The notes: generated by a model from the sequence alone, not told the origin. A stretch of DNA of 64,000 nucleotides from Prolixibacteraceae bacterium (GCA_019459485.1 JAIBEZ010000015.1:18792-82791), one strand, 5' to 3'; counted from the stretch's first letter, positions 26,870-38,020 are shown. Translations and numbers: made by a program.

Positions 26870-27430
26870 ATGCGTTATTTTATCAGGAATATGGTTTGTA
26901 ACCGCTGTATCATGGCTGTGCAACAGGTTTTCGAAAGTTTGAACAACCCGCCAGTCCGGATTTCGCTGGGCGAAGTGGAGACCGCCCACCCCATTCAGGA
27001 AAATGAACTGGAGAGACTCCGCAAAGCGCTTGTAAGTTATGGTTTTGAACTAATCGACGATATGAAAAGTCAGTTGATCGAAAAAATCAAAAATACCATT
27101 GTTCAATCCATTCACCATAGCAACGAAGATCTGAAAATAAACTATTCTGAATACATCGAATCGCATCTAAACCGGGATTACGCTTATTTAAGCAGTCTTT
27201 TTTCAGAAGTTGAGGGAACTACCATCGAAAAATACATCATCCTTCAGAAAATAGAGCGGGTTAAAGAATTGCTGGTGTACGACGAACTCACCCTGAGTGA
27301 AATTGCCTACCAAATGGGATACAGCAACGTGGCTTATTTATCGAACCAGTTTAAAAAGGTGACCGGATTGACGCCTAGTCATTTCAAACAGGTAAAAGAA
27401 AATAAGCGAAAACCTCTGGATAAAATATAA
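26870..27430 (+). CDS. AraC-family regulator with N-terminal HMA-like domain
   Basis: 186 residues. The N-terminus (1-65) looks like an HMA fold with a CxxC site at RNMVCNRCIMAVQQVF. A helical linker follows, then the double helix-turn-helix AraC DNA-binding domain: LTLSEIAYQMGYSNVAYLSN for the first readers and FKKVTGLTPSHFKQ at the end. Binding of copper or a related metal would presumably change DNA binding. The gene lies 84 bp before copA, and a 6-6 inverted repeat (27450-27468) next to the copA -7 box is a candidate operator. No cupin domain is present, unlike classic AraC. Confidence 0.85.
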   Translation: MRYFIRNMVCNRCIMAVQQVFESLNNPPVRISLGEVETAHPIQENELERLRKALVSYGFELIDDMKSQLIEKIKNTIVQSIHHSNEDLKINYSEYIESHLNRDYAYLSSLFSEVEGTTIEKYIILQKIERVKELLVYDELTLSEIAYQMGYSNVAYLSNQFKKVTGLTPSHFKQVKENKRKPLDKI

Positions 27431-27449
27431 CCTGAAAATCTTATAAACA

Positions 27450-27497
27450 GTTACGGGAATATCGTAACAAGCACCCGGTTTCCGGAGTTTATCTTTG
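27450..27497 (+). promoter_or_regulatory. copA promoter box and candidate operator
   Basis: TATCTTTG (27490-27497) matches the TAnnTTTG -7 box, 17 bp before the copA ATG. Upstream, GTTACG (27450-27455) and CGTAAC (27463-27468) form an inverted repeat over the -33 zone. CGTAAC also occurs at 25676-25683 before the DUF302 gene. The adjacent HMA-AraC protein is the likely binder (inference). Confidence 0.45.
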
Positions 27498-27514
27498 ATG
27501 AAAAAAATAAAGAC

Positions 27515-29743
27515 ATGGAAACTTCAGTAAAAAAGAACTTCCCGGTTACCGGATTAAGCTGCGCATCATGCGCCATCAGTGTCGAGAGCATGCTTAAAGC
27601 TCAAAAAGGGGTGCTCGATGCATCCGTTAACTATGCAAACTCTTCAGCATGGGTCGAATACACGCCTGAAACAGCCTCAGTCAGCGACTTCAAATCAGCC
27701 ATTCAGTCGATTGGTTACGACTTATTGATTGAAGAAGAAGGCCATGACCATCAGGAGGAAATGCAGCACATCCATTACAAAAAGCTAAAAACCAATACGC
27801 TTTGGGCATCGATACTGTCATTTCCGGTGGTAGTAATTGCCATGTTCATGATGAATATCCCCTATGCCAACTGGATCATGTTGGTTCTGGCAACGCCTGT
27901 AATTGGTTGGTTTGGCCGGAGTTTTTTCATCAATGCCTTTAATCAGGGCAAATACGGCAAGGCAAACATGGATACGCTGGTTTCTTTAAGTACCGGAATC
28001 GCCTGGTTATTCAGCACCTTCAGCACCATTTTTCCTGAATTCTGGCACGATCGCGGCCAACATGCCCACGTTTATTTTGAGGCTTCTGCCGTGATAATCG
28101 CATTCATTCTGCTGGGCAAAGTGCTGGAAGAACGGGCAAAATCGAATACTTCATCTGCTATTAAAAAGCTGATTGGATTACAGCCGAATACCGTTAATCT
28201 GATTCAGGAAAATGGTGAGGAAATGAAAATAGCCATCTCGCAGGTCGTTATTGGTGATAAAATTCGGGTTAAGCCCGGCGACAAAATCCCCGTGGACGGC
28301 GAAATTATTTCAGGGTCATCCTTTATCGACGAAAGTACAATTACCGGAGAATCACTTCCGGTTGAAAAGGAAAAGGGCGGAAAAGTCTTTGCCGGAACCA
28401 TCAACCAGAAGGGAAGTTTTGTTTTTGTAGCTCAAAAAGTGGGTGGCGAAACCATTTTGGCTCAGATCATTAAAATGGTTCAGCAGGCGCAGGGAAGTAA
28501 ACCTCCCGTTCAAAAGCTGGTCGATAAAATCGCCGGAATATTTGTTCCGGTGGTGCTGGTGATTTCCGCAGTAACCTTTGCAGTCTGGATGATTTTAGGC
28601 GGTGAAGATGCCATCACGCAAGCATTATTGGCGATGGTTTCGGTGTTGGTAATTGCTTGTCCGTGTGCGCTGGGACTTGCAACACCTACAGCCATCATGG
28701 TTGGCATGGGCAAAGGCGCCGAAAACGGAATCCTGATTAAAGATGCCGAAAGCCTTGAATTGGCGCACAAAGTCAATGCGATTGTTCTCGATAAAACCGG
28801 TACCATTACCGAAGGTAAACCTGCCGTAACCGACATCGTTTGGAATCTTCCTGAAGCAGATCAGGCAGAACTGGAACAAATCCTTTTTGCCATCGAATCG
28901 CAATCGGAACATCCATTGGCAGAGGCCGTAACTGCTACTTTGAAAAGCAATTCAGGCAAACAAATTGCCCTCGACAAATTTGAGAGTATTACAGGCAAAG
29001 GAGTTGTAGCCAATTTCGGTGAGCATGTTTTTCTGGTGGGCAATCAAAAGCTGTTGGATGATCATAAGGTAAATCTTCCGGAAGAAAGTTCAGCCAAAAT
29101 CAAAACCTGGCAGAATGAAGCAAAAACAGTGGTGTGTTTTTCACGCGATACTGAACTTCTGGCAATCATTGCGATTGCCGATAAAATTAAAGATACATCG
29201 GCAAAAGCCATTGCTGACCTTCAAAATCAAGGCATTGAGGTTTATATGCTTACCGGAGATAATATACAAACCGCAAAAGCGGTGGCACAAAAAGTCGGCT
29301 TGAAGAACTTCAAAGCCGAAGTGATGCCCTCCGACAAAGCTGATTTTATCAAAGAATTGCAAAATCAGGGGAAAGTGGTGGCGATGGTTGGCGACGGCAT
29401 CAACGATTCTCACGCGCTGGCGCAGGCTGATGTGAGCATCGCTATGGGCAAAGGCTCCGACATTGCGATGGATGTAGCCAAAATGACGATCATTTCCTCC
29501 GATCTTCAGCTTATTTCAAAAGCCATCCGGCTATCAAAACTGACGGTGAATACCATTCATCAGAATTTGTTCTGGGCTTTCATTTACAACCTGATCGGCA
29601 TTCCCGTTGCTGCCGGAATTTTATTCCCTATTTGGGGTTTCATGCTCAACCCGATGATTGCCGGAGCTGCGATGGCGCTGAGTTCGGTGTCGGTGGTAAG
29701 CAACAGCTTACGGTTAAAATTAAGGAAGCTGGATAAAATATAG
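27515..29743 (+). CDS. copA: Copper-translocating P1B-type ATPase
   Basis: 742 residues. It has one N-terminal HMA domain (FPVTGLSCASCAISVESM), a His-rich spacer (EEGHDHQEEMQHIHY) and eight predicted TM helices. The actuator loop reads IDESTITGESLPVEKEKGG, the TM metal site VIACPCALGLATP, the phosphorylation site VLDKTGTITEGKP (Asp near 426), the nucleotide-binding HP motif SEHPLAEAV, and the hinge VAMVGDGINDSHALAQADV. Late TM signatures (YNLIGIPVAAG, MAGAAMALSSVSVVSNSLRL-like) indicate the Cu+ class. It exports cytosolic copper to the periplasm, where the CusABC-like system can take over. All catalytic motifs are intact. Confidence 0.96.
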   Translation: METSVKKNFPVTGLSCASCAISVESMLKAQKGVLDASVNYANSSAWVEYTPETASVSDFKSAIQSIGYDLLIEEEGHDHQEEMQHIHYKKLKTNTLWASILSFPVVVIAMFMMNIPYANWIMLVLATPVIGWFGRSFFINAFNQGKYGKANMDTLVSLSTGIAWLFSTFSTIFPEFWHDRGQHAHVYFEASAVIIAFILLGKVLEERAKSNTSSAIKKLIGLQPNTVNLIQENGEEMKIAISQVVIGDKIRVKPGDKIPVDGEIISGSSFIDESTITGESLPVEKEKGGKVFAGTINQKGSFVFVAQKVGGETILAQIIKMVQQAQGSKPPVQKLVDKIAGIFVPVVLVISAVTFAVWMILGGEDAITQALLAMVSVLVIACPCALGLATPTAIMVGMGKGAENGILIKDAESLELAHKVNAIVLDKTGTITEGKPAVTDIVWNLPEADQAELEQILFAIESQSEHPLAEAVTATLKSNSGKQIALDKFESITGKGVVANFGEHVFLVGNQKLLDDHKVNLPEESSAKIKTWQNEAKTVVCFSRDTELLAIIAIADKIKDTSAKAIADLQNQGIEVYMLTGDNIQTAKAVAQKVGLKNFKAEVMPSDKADFIKELQNQGKVVAMVGDGINDSHALAQADVSIAMGKGSDIAMDVAKMTIISSDLQLISKAIRLSKLTVNTIHQNLFWAFIYNLIGIPVAAGILFPIWGFMLNPMIAGAAMALSSVSVVSNSLRLKLRKLDKI

Positions 29744-29850
29744 TTGTCATGGTTGTCATTGTTATCATGGTTTTCGACGTGTTGGTGTTTTCAAAACATA
29801 GGTACTTTGGAGCTCAGGCGCATTAAAAATAATCTCAAAAACTCAAAAAA

Positions 29851-30069
29851 ATGGAAACTTTAAAATTCAAAACCAATGTAAATTGTGGCGGATGTATTGC
29901 CACTGTAACTCCTCACCTGAATCAGGTAAAAGGTATTGTGAAATGGAGTGTCGATACTTCAAATCCAATGAAAATACTGACTGTTGAAACTTCTGAACTT
30001 GATCCTGACGTGATTGTTGAAACGCTGAAAAGCGCAGGTTATAAAGCGGATCTGATGGCTTCGGAATAG
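29851..30069 (+). CDS. Small cytoplasmic HMA protein (CopZ-like)
   Basis: 72 residues, a single HMA domain without signal peptide: LKFKTNVNCGGCIATVTPHL, with a CGGC site, then VKWSVDTSNPMKILTVET and VIVETLKSAGYKADL. It is probably a cytosolic copper chaperone feeding CopA, whose gene ends 107 bp upstream. The loop has NVNCGGC rather than GMTCxxC, as in many Bacteroidota copper chaperones. The spacer holds a GTTGTCAT-type short repeat (29745-29775). Confidence 0.87.
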   Translation: METLKFKTNVNCGGCIATVTPHLNQVKGIVKWSVDTSNPMKILTVETSELDPDVIVETLKSAGYKADLMASE

Positions 30070-30118
30070 ATTCGGCTATATGATGTCCGTTTGTATACCT
30101 ATTTGGCATTTTGCGTCA

Positions 30119-30185
30119 GTCATTTGTTGTCATTCGGTTGTCGTTTCTTGGCAACTTATTGACTACCAAATGACAATTGAATGAC
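30119..30185. repeat. Imperfect palindromic repeat, GTCATT type
   Basis: GTCATTTGTTGTCATTCGGT (30119-30138) is nearly complementary to ACCAAATGACAATTGAATGAC (30165-30185). An outer pair ATGTCCGT (30083-30090) and ACGGACAT (30208-30215) encloses it. The core (ATTCGGTTGT...CAACTTA) is shared with the repeat at 48163-48216. It fills most of the 209-bp gap between the copper chaperone and pdxH. Confidence 0.5.
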
Positions 30186-30278
30186 TTTTATGACATTGGG
30201 TAACATCACGGACATTCGTTTTAGGCAACCAACAAAACGGCCCAAAGCTTGTTTAACTGAAAAACAAACGATTTAAAC

Positions 30279-30911
30279 ATGTTGCGCGATATCCGTACCA
30301 ATTATCAGAAATTTGAACTGACAGAACAAACGGTTGATAAAGATCCGATCCGGCAATTAAATTTATGGCTGCAAGATGCCATTGCCGGCCAGAAACCTGA
30401 TCCAACTGCGATGGTTGTATCTACCTTGGATCAGGAAGGAAATCCTGATTCGAGAGTGGTGCTTTTAAAAGAACTGACTCCTGAAGGGTTAGTTTTTTTT
30501 ACGAATTACAACAGCAAAAAGGGACAGCAAATAACAGCCAATCAACACGTTTCAGTTGTATTCTTTTGGGCTGAGCTGGAAAGGCAGGTTCGGATGAAGG
30601 GCAAAGCCGAAAAGATCAGCGAAGAGGATTCTGAATTGTATTTTCATTCAAGGCCATTGGAGAGTCAGTTGGGTGCCTGGGCCTCTCCGCAAAGCGAAAT
30701 CATTGAAAGCCGCAACGTTCTCGATGAAAACTACAACCATTTCAGGCAATATTTTGAAACCAATGAAATAAAAAAACCACCTCATTGGGGTGGTTTCCTT
30801 ATTCGTCCTGAATATTTTGAATTCTGGCAAGGGCGATCGAACCGGCTGCACGACCGAATTGAATTCTGCAAAGAGGATCAATCATGGACGATCCACCGTC
30901 TTGCTCCCTGA
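30279..30911 (+). CDS. pdxH: Pyridoxamine 5'-phosphate oxidase
   Basis: 210 residues, the usual PdxH size. It oxidises pyridoxine/pyridoxamine 5'-phosphate to pyridoxal 5'-phosphate with FMN. Motifs are DPTAMVVSTLDQEGNPDSRV and LLKELTPEGLVFFTNYNSKK for FMN and substrate binding, FFWAELERQVRMKGKAEKI, SRPLESQLGAWASPQSEII, and PPHWGGFLIRPEYFEFWQG near the end, closing with the expected HDRIEF and RLAP. It is a single gene, unrelated to the copper genes upstream. It converges on the next minus-strand gene with only 10 bp between stops. Confidence 0.97.
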   Translation: MLRDIRTNYQKFELTEQTVDKDPIRQLNLWLQDAIAGQKPDPTAMVVSTLDQEGNPDSRVVLLKELTPEGLVFFTNYNSKKGQQITANQHVSVVFFWAELERQVRMKGKAEKISEEDSELYFHSRPLESQLGAWASPQSEIIESRNVLDENYNHFRQYFETNEIKKPPHWGGFLIRPEYFEFWQGRSNRLHDRIEFCKEDQSWTIHRLAP

Positions 30912-30921
30912 CAATTGTTGC

Positions 30922-31371
30922 TTAGCCAATCTGAACTTCAGAGGTTGAATGTCTGAACCGGGACAGAAATAAATCCAAAGTCCACAATGCCAGAGATGCC
31001 GTTAGAATCAGGTAAGCCATTGCGGGAATGGAGGCAAACAAACCAGTAACTGATTGCCACATACCTGAAGCTCCGCTTGTATTAATTTTTTGCAATGATC
31101 CGGAGATGGCTGACCAAATCCCCGGCTCCTTTATCTCAGTTGTTTCAGGGCTCGAAACTGTAATATACACCATCAGGAAAATAAAGACAGCAAACAGGAT
31201 GATCCAGGTTCGTTTGCTGATAACCGGCTGGTAATCTTCCACCAAAGAGTGTTTCCGAACAACGACTTCGGCCTGAATCCGTTCCATTACTTTAAGCGAG
31301 AAACCTTGTGACGGGGAATCAATATTGATTCCTTTCATCATCTGTTCGAATTGTTTATCAAGCTTGTTCAT
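30922..31371 (-). CDS. Membrane protein paired with the ECF sigma factor
   Basis: 149 residues from ATG 31371 (frame open to 31401). A cytoplasmic N-terminus (about 1-55) is followed by a TM helix (TWIILFAVFIFLMVYITV), a periplasmic stretch and a second TM helix (MAYLILTASLALWTLDLFL). It lies 73 bp downstream of the sigma-factor gene on the same strand, which suggests an anti-sigma role, but no zinc-type HxxxCxxC anti-sigma motif is seen. The function is therefore inferred from context only. Confidence 0.7.
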   Translation of the reverse strand: MNKLDKQFEQMMKGINIDSPSQGFSLKVMERIQAEVVVRKHSLVEDYQPVISKRTWIILFAVFIFLMVYITVSSPETTEIKEPGIWSAISGSLQKINTSGASGMWQSVTGLFASIPAMAYLILTASLALWTLDLFLSRFRHSTSEVQIG

Positions 31372-31444
31372 ATCTTTAAAGTTTAAAATTCCAAATTCCA
31401 AATTCCAAGTCTTTTACTCCACGCCCCATGCTCCATGCCCCATG
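31372..31444. repeat. Simple repeats between sigma factor and membrane protein
   Basis: The spacer consists largely of two short tandem arrays: TTCCAAA units (about 31390-31410) and CCCCATGCT/CCATG units (about 31421-31446). Similar simple arrays recur in the window (49915-50077) and even inside the helicase gene. Confidence 0.6.
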
Positions 31445-32020
31445 CTATAAAAGCGAATATACTTCTTCTTTCAGCATCTCGTGCAAAAGCGAATACATTC
31501 GTTTTCGCGCCCGGTGAATTTTTACTTTTATATTACTGACAGTAAGTCCGGTAATTACACTTATCTCATCCATCGATTGACTTTCGTAATAATAAAGTGT
31601 AACCAAAACCTGATCGTCTTCGGGCAATTTCGACAGTGCAAGGTTAAGGTATTTTTCCTGATCTTCCTTCTTTGTTTCCCTGTAATAATCATGCATTTTC
31701 TGTTCATCCTGATCAGATATCTGCCGATCGTCGAGCGATTTAAATTCAATCCGGCGCTTCCGTAATTCAGAAATACACGCATTGTAAGTTATACTGTACA
31801 GCCAGGTCGAAAACTTCGATTTACCTTCGTAAGTATTCAGCTTTTGATAGGCTTTTACGAAAGTGTCCTGAGCCATTTCTTCAGCTTCTTCGGGCTTTTT
31901 CAGTAATTTCAATGCCAATGAATACACCATGTTTTGGTATCGTTCAACCAGAACAGAAAACGCAGCAACATTTCCCTTTCTAACTGCCTCAATATAAAAT
32001 ATGTCATCGGTTTTATCCAT
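31445..32020 (-). CDS. ECF-family RNA polymerase sigma factor
   Basis: 191 residues from ATG 32020; the frame also has an ATG at 32041, which adds seven residues. Region 2 shows FSVLVERYQNMVYSLALKLL, EEAEEMAQDTFVKAYQKL and KFSTWLYSITYNACISELRK. Region 4 shows LSKLPEDDQVLVTLYYYESQ and the helix-turn-helix MDEISVITGLTVSNIKVKIH. It redirects RNA polymerase to an unknown regulon. It is divergent from the DUF6249 gene at 32171, a small membrane protein, which could be a target. Confidence 0.95.
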   Translation of the reverse strand: MDKTDDIFYIEAVRKGNVAAFSVLVERYQNMVYSLALKLLKKPEEAEEMAQDTFVKAYQKLNTYEGKSKFSTWLYSITYNACISELRKRRIEFKSLDDRQISDQDEQKMHDYYRETKKEDQEKYLNLALSKLPEDDQVLVTLYYYESQSMDEISVITGLTVSNIKVKIHRARKRMYSLLHEMLKEEVYSLL

Positions 32021-32170
32021 CTGTTTACAATAGACGAACATTTTACAATCCGGTTACAAATCCGAAAATAAAATTACAAAAAAGTTTTTCAATTTTATTT
32101 GTAACCGCGAAGAAACACTTGCGTCATAGCAGCAGAAACAAAAACAATTAAACACTTAAAATTTAATATC

Positions 32171-32506
32171 ATGCAAGTAGAAATTTTAATCCCCTTAGGT
32201 TTTTTCGCAGTGGTTTTCGCATCACTGTATGTTTTTCTAACGACACGAAATAAAGAACGTTTGGCTTTAATTGAAAAAGGAGCCAGTCCCGAACTGTTCA
32301 AAACAAAATCAAATAATGGCAATGGTTTTGGCAACTTTAAACTTGGATTGTTCTTTATCGGTGTTGCACTTGGCATTGTTACCGGGTATTTCCTTGACGA
32401 AGCCGGGATGGATGGTACGGCTGCGTATTTTTCAATGATCTTTCTCTTCGGTGGAATCGGATTGGTAGTTTCATATCTGCTTCAGAAAAAATTAGAGAAA
32501 AATTAA
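32171..32506 (+). CDS. DUF6249 small membrane protein
   Basis: 111 residues with three predicted TM helices: IPLGFFAVVFASLYVFL at the start, LGLFFIGVALGIVTGYF, and YFSMIFLFGGIGLVVSYLL. The loop ERLALIEKGASPELF is typical of this Bacteroidota family, which is often encoded beside an ECF sigma factor as here (130-bp divergent spacing). The function is unknown; the context suggests envelope-stress signalling with that sigma factor (inference). It is followed by a terminator. Confidence 0.82.
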   Translation: MQVEILIPLGFFAVVFASLYVFLTTRNKERLALIEKGASPELFKTKSNNGNGFGNFKLGLFFIGVALGIVTGYFLDEAGMDGTAAYFSMIFLFGGIGLVVSYLLQKKLEKN

Positions 32507-32527
32507 TTTCTTAGCCATTTTCCTGAT

Positions 32528-34688
<2,161 letters not shown>

Positions 34689-34791
34689 AAGTAACAGATT
34701 ATTAATTTATCGTGCATATTAGTATCAATCTAAAACTTTTAGCAATTTCAAACAGCGTAAAACAAACGAATTGTTATTTTTGCAGAATATT

Positions 34792-35313
34792 ATGGGTTTA
34801 AAATTAAAAATTGCCAACAAATTATTGAGTTCCCAGCTAGCCTCAATTTCCAGAGAGAAAAAGGTTTTCAATATAGATACGGCCAAAACAGCCGGAATAC
34901 TTTGGGAATTTGATCAGAAAGAATCATTCGACCTGATTAAAAAAGAACTCACAACTGCAGGCATAAAAACGGTCGGATTGTGCTATTTTCCCCGTAGAAA
35001 TGCAGTTATTCCTGACGGAATCAATGGTTTTACGAAAAAACAAACCACCTGGAGCGAAATTCCGAAAACAGATTTGGCCGAGGAATTTATAGAACAGAAA
35101 TTTGACATTTTGATTGATTTAACGGGGCAAAGGAACTTGCCAATCTTATATTTGACAGCGCTGTCGGCAGCTTCTTTTAAAATTGGATATGCAGGCAGTT
35201 CACAGAATAATTTCGATTTTAATATTGAATTTCAGCAAAAGCCCGAAACAAGCCAGTTGACCGAACAAATTTTGTATTATTTAAAAAGAATTAACAAAAC
35301 GACTTTAGAATGA
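34792..35313 (+). CDS. DUF6913 family protein
   Basis: 173 residues from ATG 34792 (frame open from a TTG at 34771, which lies inside a -7-like box TATTTTTG at 34775-34782). It has no signal peptide or TM segment. Recognisable stretches are KTAGILWEFDQKESFDLIKK, VGLCYFPRR, and DILIDLTGQRNLPILYLTAL near the end. The function is unknown. In Bacteroidota the gene is commonly found directly before dapA, and here it overlaps dapA by 4 nt (ATGA), so the two are co-translated. Confidence 0.75.
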   Translation: MGLKLKIANKLLSSQLASISREKKVFNIDTAKTAGILWEFDQKESFDLIKKELTTAGIKTVGLCYFPRRNAVIPDGINGFTKKQTTWSEIPKTDLAEEFIEQKFDILIDLTGQRNLPILYLTALSAASFKIGYAGSSQNNFDFNIEFQQKPETSQLTEQILYYLKRINKTTLE

Positions 35314-36191
35314 CACATGCATTTACAGGAGCCGGAGTTGCATTGATCACTCCTTTCAATGAAGATAAAAGCATTGATTACAGCGCATTGGAAAGATTAA
35401 TTGAAAGTCAGATTTCAGGAGGAATTAATTATTTGGTGGTGCTTGGAACAACTGGCGAAACCCCCACCCTTTCAGAAATTGAAAAGAAAGAAATTGTACG
35501 TTTTGTGATCGAAAAGAATGCCGGACGTCTGAAAATTGTCGTTGGTATGGGCAGCAACAATACCCTTAGTTTGGTTGAGACCATAAAAAATGCCGATTTT
35601 AATGGTATTGACGCCATTCTTTCGGTAACTCCGTATTACAACAAACCAACACAAGAAGGCCTTTTTCAGCATTTTAAAATGGTGGTTGAAGCTAGTCCTG
35701 TCCCTGTAATACTTTACAATGTTCCCGGTCGTACCGGCGTAAATATGGATGCTGACACTACCCTTCGCATTGCACGTCTTTCGGAGAAAGTGGTTGCCAT
35801 CAAAGAAGCTTCGGGTGATCTGGGCCAGTTCGCAAAAATAATAGCCAACGCACCCGGCTATTTTAAAGTAATTTCTGGTGACGATAGTTTGACCTTGCCT
35901 TCAGTAACAATGGGTTCCATTGGAGTTATTTCTGTTATTGCCAATGCTTTGCCTGAAAAATTAAGCCAACTTACATACGCCTCACTTAACGGAAACATTG
36001 CACTTGCAAGCCAGCTTCATTTGCAGATGGCCGAAATGCTGAAACTGATTTTCAGGGAAGGAAATCCGGGAGGTGTAAAAGCCTTGATGGAAATGTTGGG
36101 AACGGTTAAAAATCAACTTCGGTTGCCATTGGTTCCGGTTTCATCAGCAACTTACACACTGATAGAAAATGAGTTAAACAAAATCAGCTAA
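35310..36191 (+). CDS. dapA: 4-hydroxy-tetrahydrodipicolinate synthase
   Basis: 293 residues, the usual length. It condenses pyruvate with aspartate semialdehyde in lysine/diaminopimelate synthesis. Motifs are GAGVALITPFNEDKSIDYSA, the LGTTGETPTLSEIE phosphate-like loop, the catalytic Tyr in VILYNVPGRTGVN and the Schiff-base Lys in VVAIKEASGDLGQ, followed by VISGDDSLTLPSVTMGSIGV. All are intact. It is coupled to the DUF6913 gene by a 4-nt overlap and followed after 43 bp by a small membrane protein gene on the same strand. Confidence 0.97.
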   Translation: MTHAFTGAGVALITPFNEDKSIDYSALERLIESQISGGINYLVVLGTTGETPTLSEIEKKEIVRFVIEKNAGRLKIVVGMGSNNTLSLVETIKNADFNGIDAILSVTPYYNKPTQEGLFQHFKMVVEASPVPVILYNVPGRTGVNMDADTTLRIARLSEKVVAIKEASGDLGQFAKIIANAPGYFKVISGDDSLTLPSVTMGSIGVISVIANALPEKLSQLTYASLNGNIALASQLHLQMAEMLKLIFREGNPGGVKALMEMLGTVKNQLRLPLVPVSSATYTLIENELNKIS

Positions 36192-36234
36192 TATTGGATT
36201 ATTTCTGATTGACTATATTTTTCACATTTGCCCC

Positions 36235-36642
36235 ATGTACTACATTTTAGGAATTATCATTATAGCAGTTGTCGCTCTGGTAGTTATCAGGTTCAGAAAA
36301 AGAGAACAGACAAATAGTACCGGGGTTGAGGCCATGAAAGAACCGGAAACTGAACCAAGGCAGATAGCTTCTGATTGCTGCGGGGCGCATGAAATTTGCG
36401 AATTCGACGAGTCGGAGTTTAATGAGGAAATAATTACCTATTTCGATGATGAAGAACTGGACGAATTGAGAAACGTACGCGAAAGCGACCTGACCACTGA
36501 AAACATTGACGATTTGCGCGAAGTTCTGTACACCCTCCGAACCGAAGAAATCGGCAAATGGCTGATCAGCATTGGCCGCCGGCACATTCACTTACCGGCA
36601 ATTTTACAGCAGGAAGCAAGACAATTGATGACGGAGAGATAG
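36235..36642 (+). CDS. Small membrane-anchored acidic protein
   Basis: 135 residues: an N-terminal TM helix (MYYILGIIIIAVVALVVIRF), a charged linker, then a Cys pair in ASDCCGAHEICEFDESEF and a helical C-terminal part (LTTENIDDLREVLYTLRTEE, HIHLPAILQQEARQLM). I recognise it as a conserved Bacteroidales hypothetical, sometimes labelled phospholipase without catalytic evidence that I can see. The topology suggests one membrane anchor with the rest in the cytoplasm. It may form one transcript with dapA. Confidence 0.72.
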   Translation: MYYILGIIIIAVVALVVIRFRKREQTNSTGVEAMKEPETEPRQIASDCCGAHEICEFDESEFNEEIITYFDDEELDELRNVRESDLTTENIDDLREVLYTLRTEEIGKWLISIGRRHIHLPAILQQEARQLMTER

Positions 36643-36651
36643 TTGTAAGCT

Positions 36652-36688
36652 ATACTCAGCAGGTGACTTGAAGTCACCTGCTGAGTAT
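36652..36688. terminator. Perfect 18-bp hairpin between convergent genes
   Basis: ATACTCAGCAGGTGACTT and its exact complement flank a single G, giving an 18-bp perfect inverted repeat between the stops of 36235-36642 (plus) and 36690-37928 (minus). It can serve as a bidirectional terminator, although T-runs are weak. It belongs to the TTGAA-apex hairpins also seen at 25428, 38085 and 60343. Confidence 0.75.
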
Positions 36689-36689
36689 C

Positions 36690-37928
36690 TCAATTTACAG
36701 TAATAATTCTTGTTCTGGTCGCCACCAAATCATTGTTTTCAAAATAGCTTATACGGATTTTGACACCATTGCCAACCATAAATACCATCCTTAAATTGCA
36801 GGCTTTACCACTTTCAACCACCTCAAAAGTTTGAGAATTGTTGACAAAATTATAATCACTAACTTTCCAGTTTATATTACTACTGGGATTATAGCCCCAA
36901 TAACCGGAAATTGAATCACCTCCCTCAACATACTCCAGTTTTATCTTTAGGCTTAGACCTTTGATTGTAGTTACTGAAAGATATGAATATGGTGTAACAC
37001 TGGGCGGAGGTCCACCAAGTCCTGAAGGAAAAACTAAATTTTCATCATTTAGTATATTTAAACCATCATCCACAGTTTTCGGATAGGAAAATAAACTGAC
37101 TGCATTAAATGTTGAATTATTCACAAACGAAATAATGTATTTTTCAAATTCAGGAACCTGAGCGGTTGTTCCGATTTCCTGATACCTTTTTTCAAGGTTT
37201 TCCCTTATTTTCAACGGGTTCAGTATTTTTGCGTGACTGATCAATGAAGTTCCCAGCACTGTATTATCCAATCTTCCATCTGTACTGATATCTGCACTCA
37301 GGTTTGCCAAAAGTTCGGACAATTCGGCTTCTGTGCGAAAACCTTGCAAAATGGAGGAAATGGCCAGCAAAATGGCATTGTCGTCTCCACTTTTGTTAAT
37401 ATCCAACAATTCAGAACTTTGGATATCACTTTTGCTCAAACTAAAAATGGCCAGAATTTCATTAAGCGCTTTTTTCTTGGCATCCGCAAATGAAAGTCCA
37501 CCGGCAACAAGATTCTCCACCCTTGCTTTTTCCAAAGTTGACAATACATTCACATTTAACGTATTGATACTGGTAACATCTGCCAAAGCAAGCAATGTGA
37601 TTTGTGATTTTGAGGTTTCGCCGGTTACTTCATTGAAGTAAAATCCGTCGGCTTTTAACTCCACAAAAGGTGACGATAATTGAACATTGGCGAGCTCAAA
37701 AGTTCCCTGATTGTCTTTTATCTGAGAATTAAAAGATTTTCCCGTTTGCGACAAATCAGTTTTTAGTTCTGAAATTGAAATAGACGTGCCATTAAGGAAT
37801 GGACCTTTTTGAATAAAGCCTGTTATTTTTTCTTTGGTAAGAACTTCCGGACTATCATCATCGTTACAGGAAGACAATAACAATAAACAAATAACAGAAA
37901 TACAGACAATTAGATAGGTGTTTTTCAT
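36690..37928 (-). CDS. Putative outer-surface lipoprotein
   Basis: 412 residues. A lipoprotein signal ends at the lipobox LLLLSSC followed by NDDD, a Bacteroidota surface-export type of acidic start. The next part (GFIQKGPFLNGTSISISELK, FELANVQLSSPFVELKADGF) looks like a carboxypeptidase-regulatory-like beta domain. A helical middle (ITLLALADVTSINTLNVNVL, LSTLEKARVENLVAGGLSFA) and a beta-rich C-terminus follow. The function is unknown. It lies downstream of the alpha-galactosidase gene on the same strand, but two hairpins separate them, so it is probably transcribed on its own. Confidence 0.72.
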   Translation of the reverse strand: MKNTYLIVCISVICLLLLSSCNDDDSPEVLTKEKITGFIQKGPFLNGTSISISELKTDLSQTGKSFNSQIKDNQGTFELANVQLSSPFVELKADGFYFNEVTGETSKSQITLLALADVTSINTLNVNVLSTLEKARVENLVAGGLSFADAKKKALNEILAIFSLSKSDIQSSELLDINKSGDDNAILLAISSILQGFRTEAELSELLANLSADISTDGRLDNTVLGTSLISHAKILNPLKIRENLEKRYQEIGTTAQVPEFEKYIISFVNNSTFNAVSLFSYPKTVDDGLNILNDENLVFPSGLGGPPPSVTPYSYLSVTTIKGLSLKIKLEYVEGGDSISGYWGYNPSSNINWKVSDYNFVNNSQTFEVVESGKACNLRMVFMVGNGVKIRISYFENNDLVATRTRIITVN

Positions 37929-38020
37929 AGCTGATTGATTTTTTATGGTAAAACAAAACTACTAAATTTGAAACGATGTTTAATATAAAAAGCATAAGAA
38001 TTTCCTGAATCACCCAAAAA

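Noticed and set aside
30922..31371. Zinc-binding anti-sigma factor
   Set aside because: No HxxxCxxC motif; only its position after the sigma-factor gene supports such a role.
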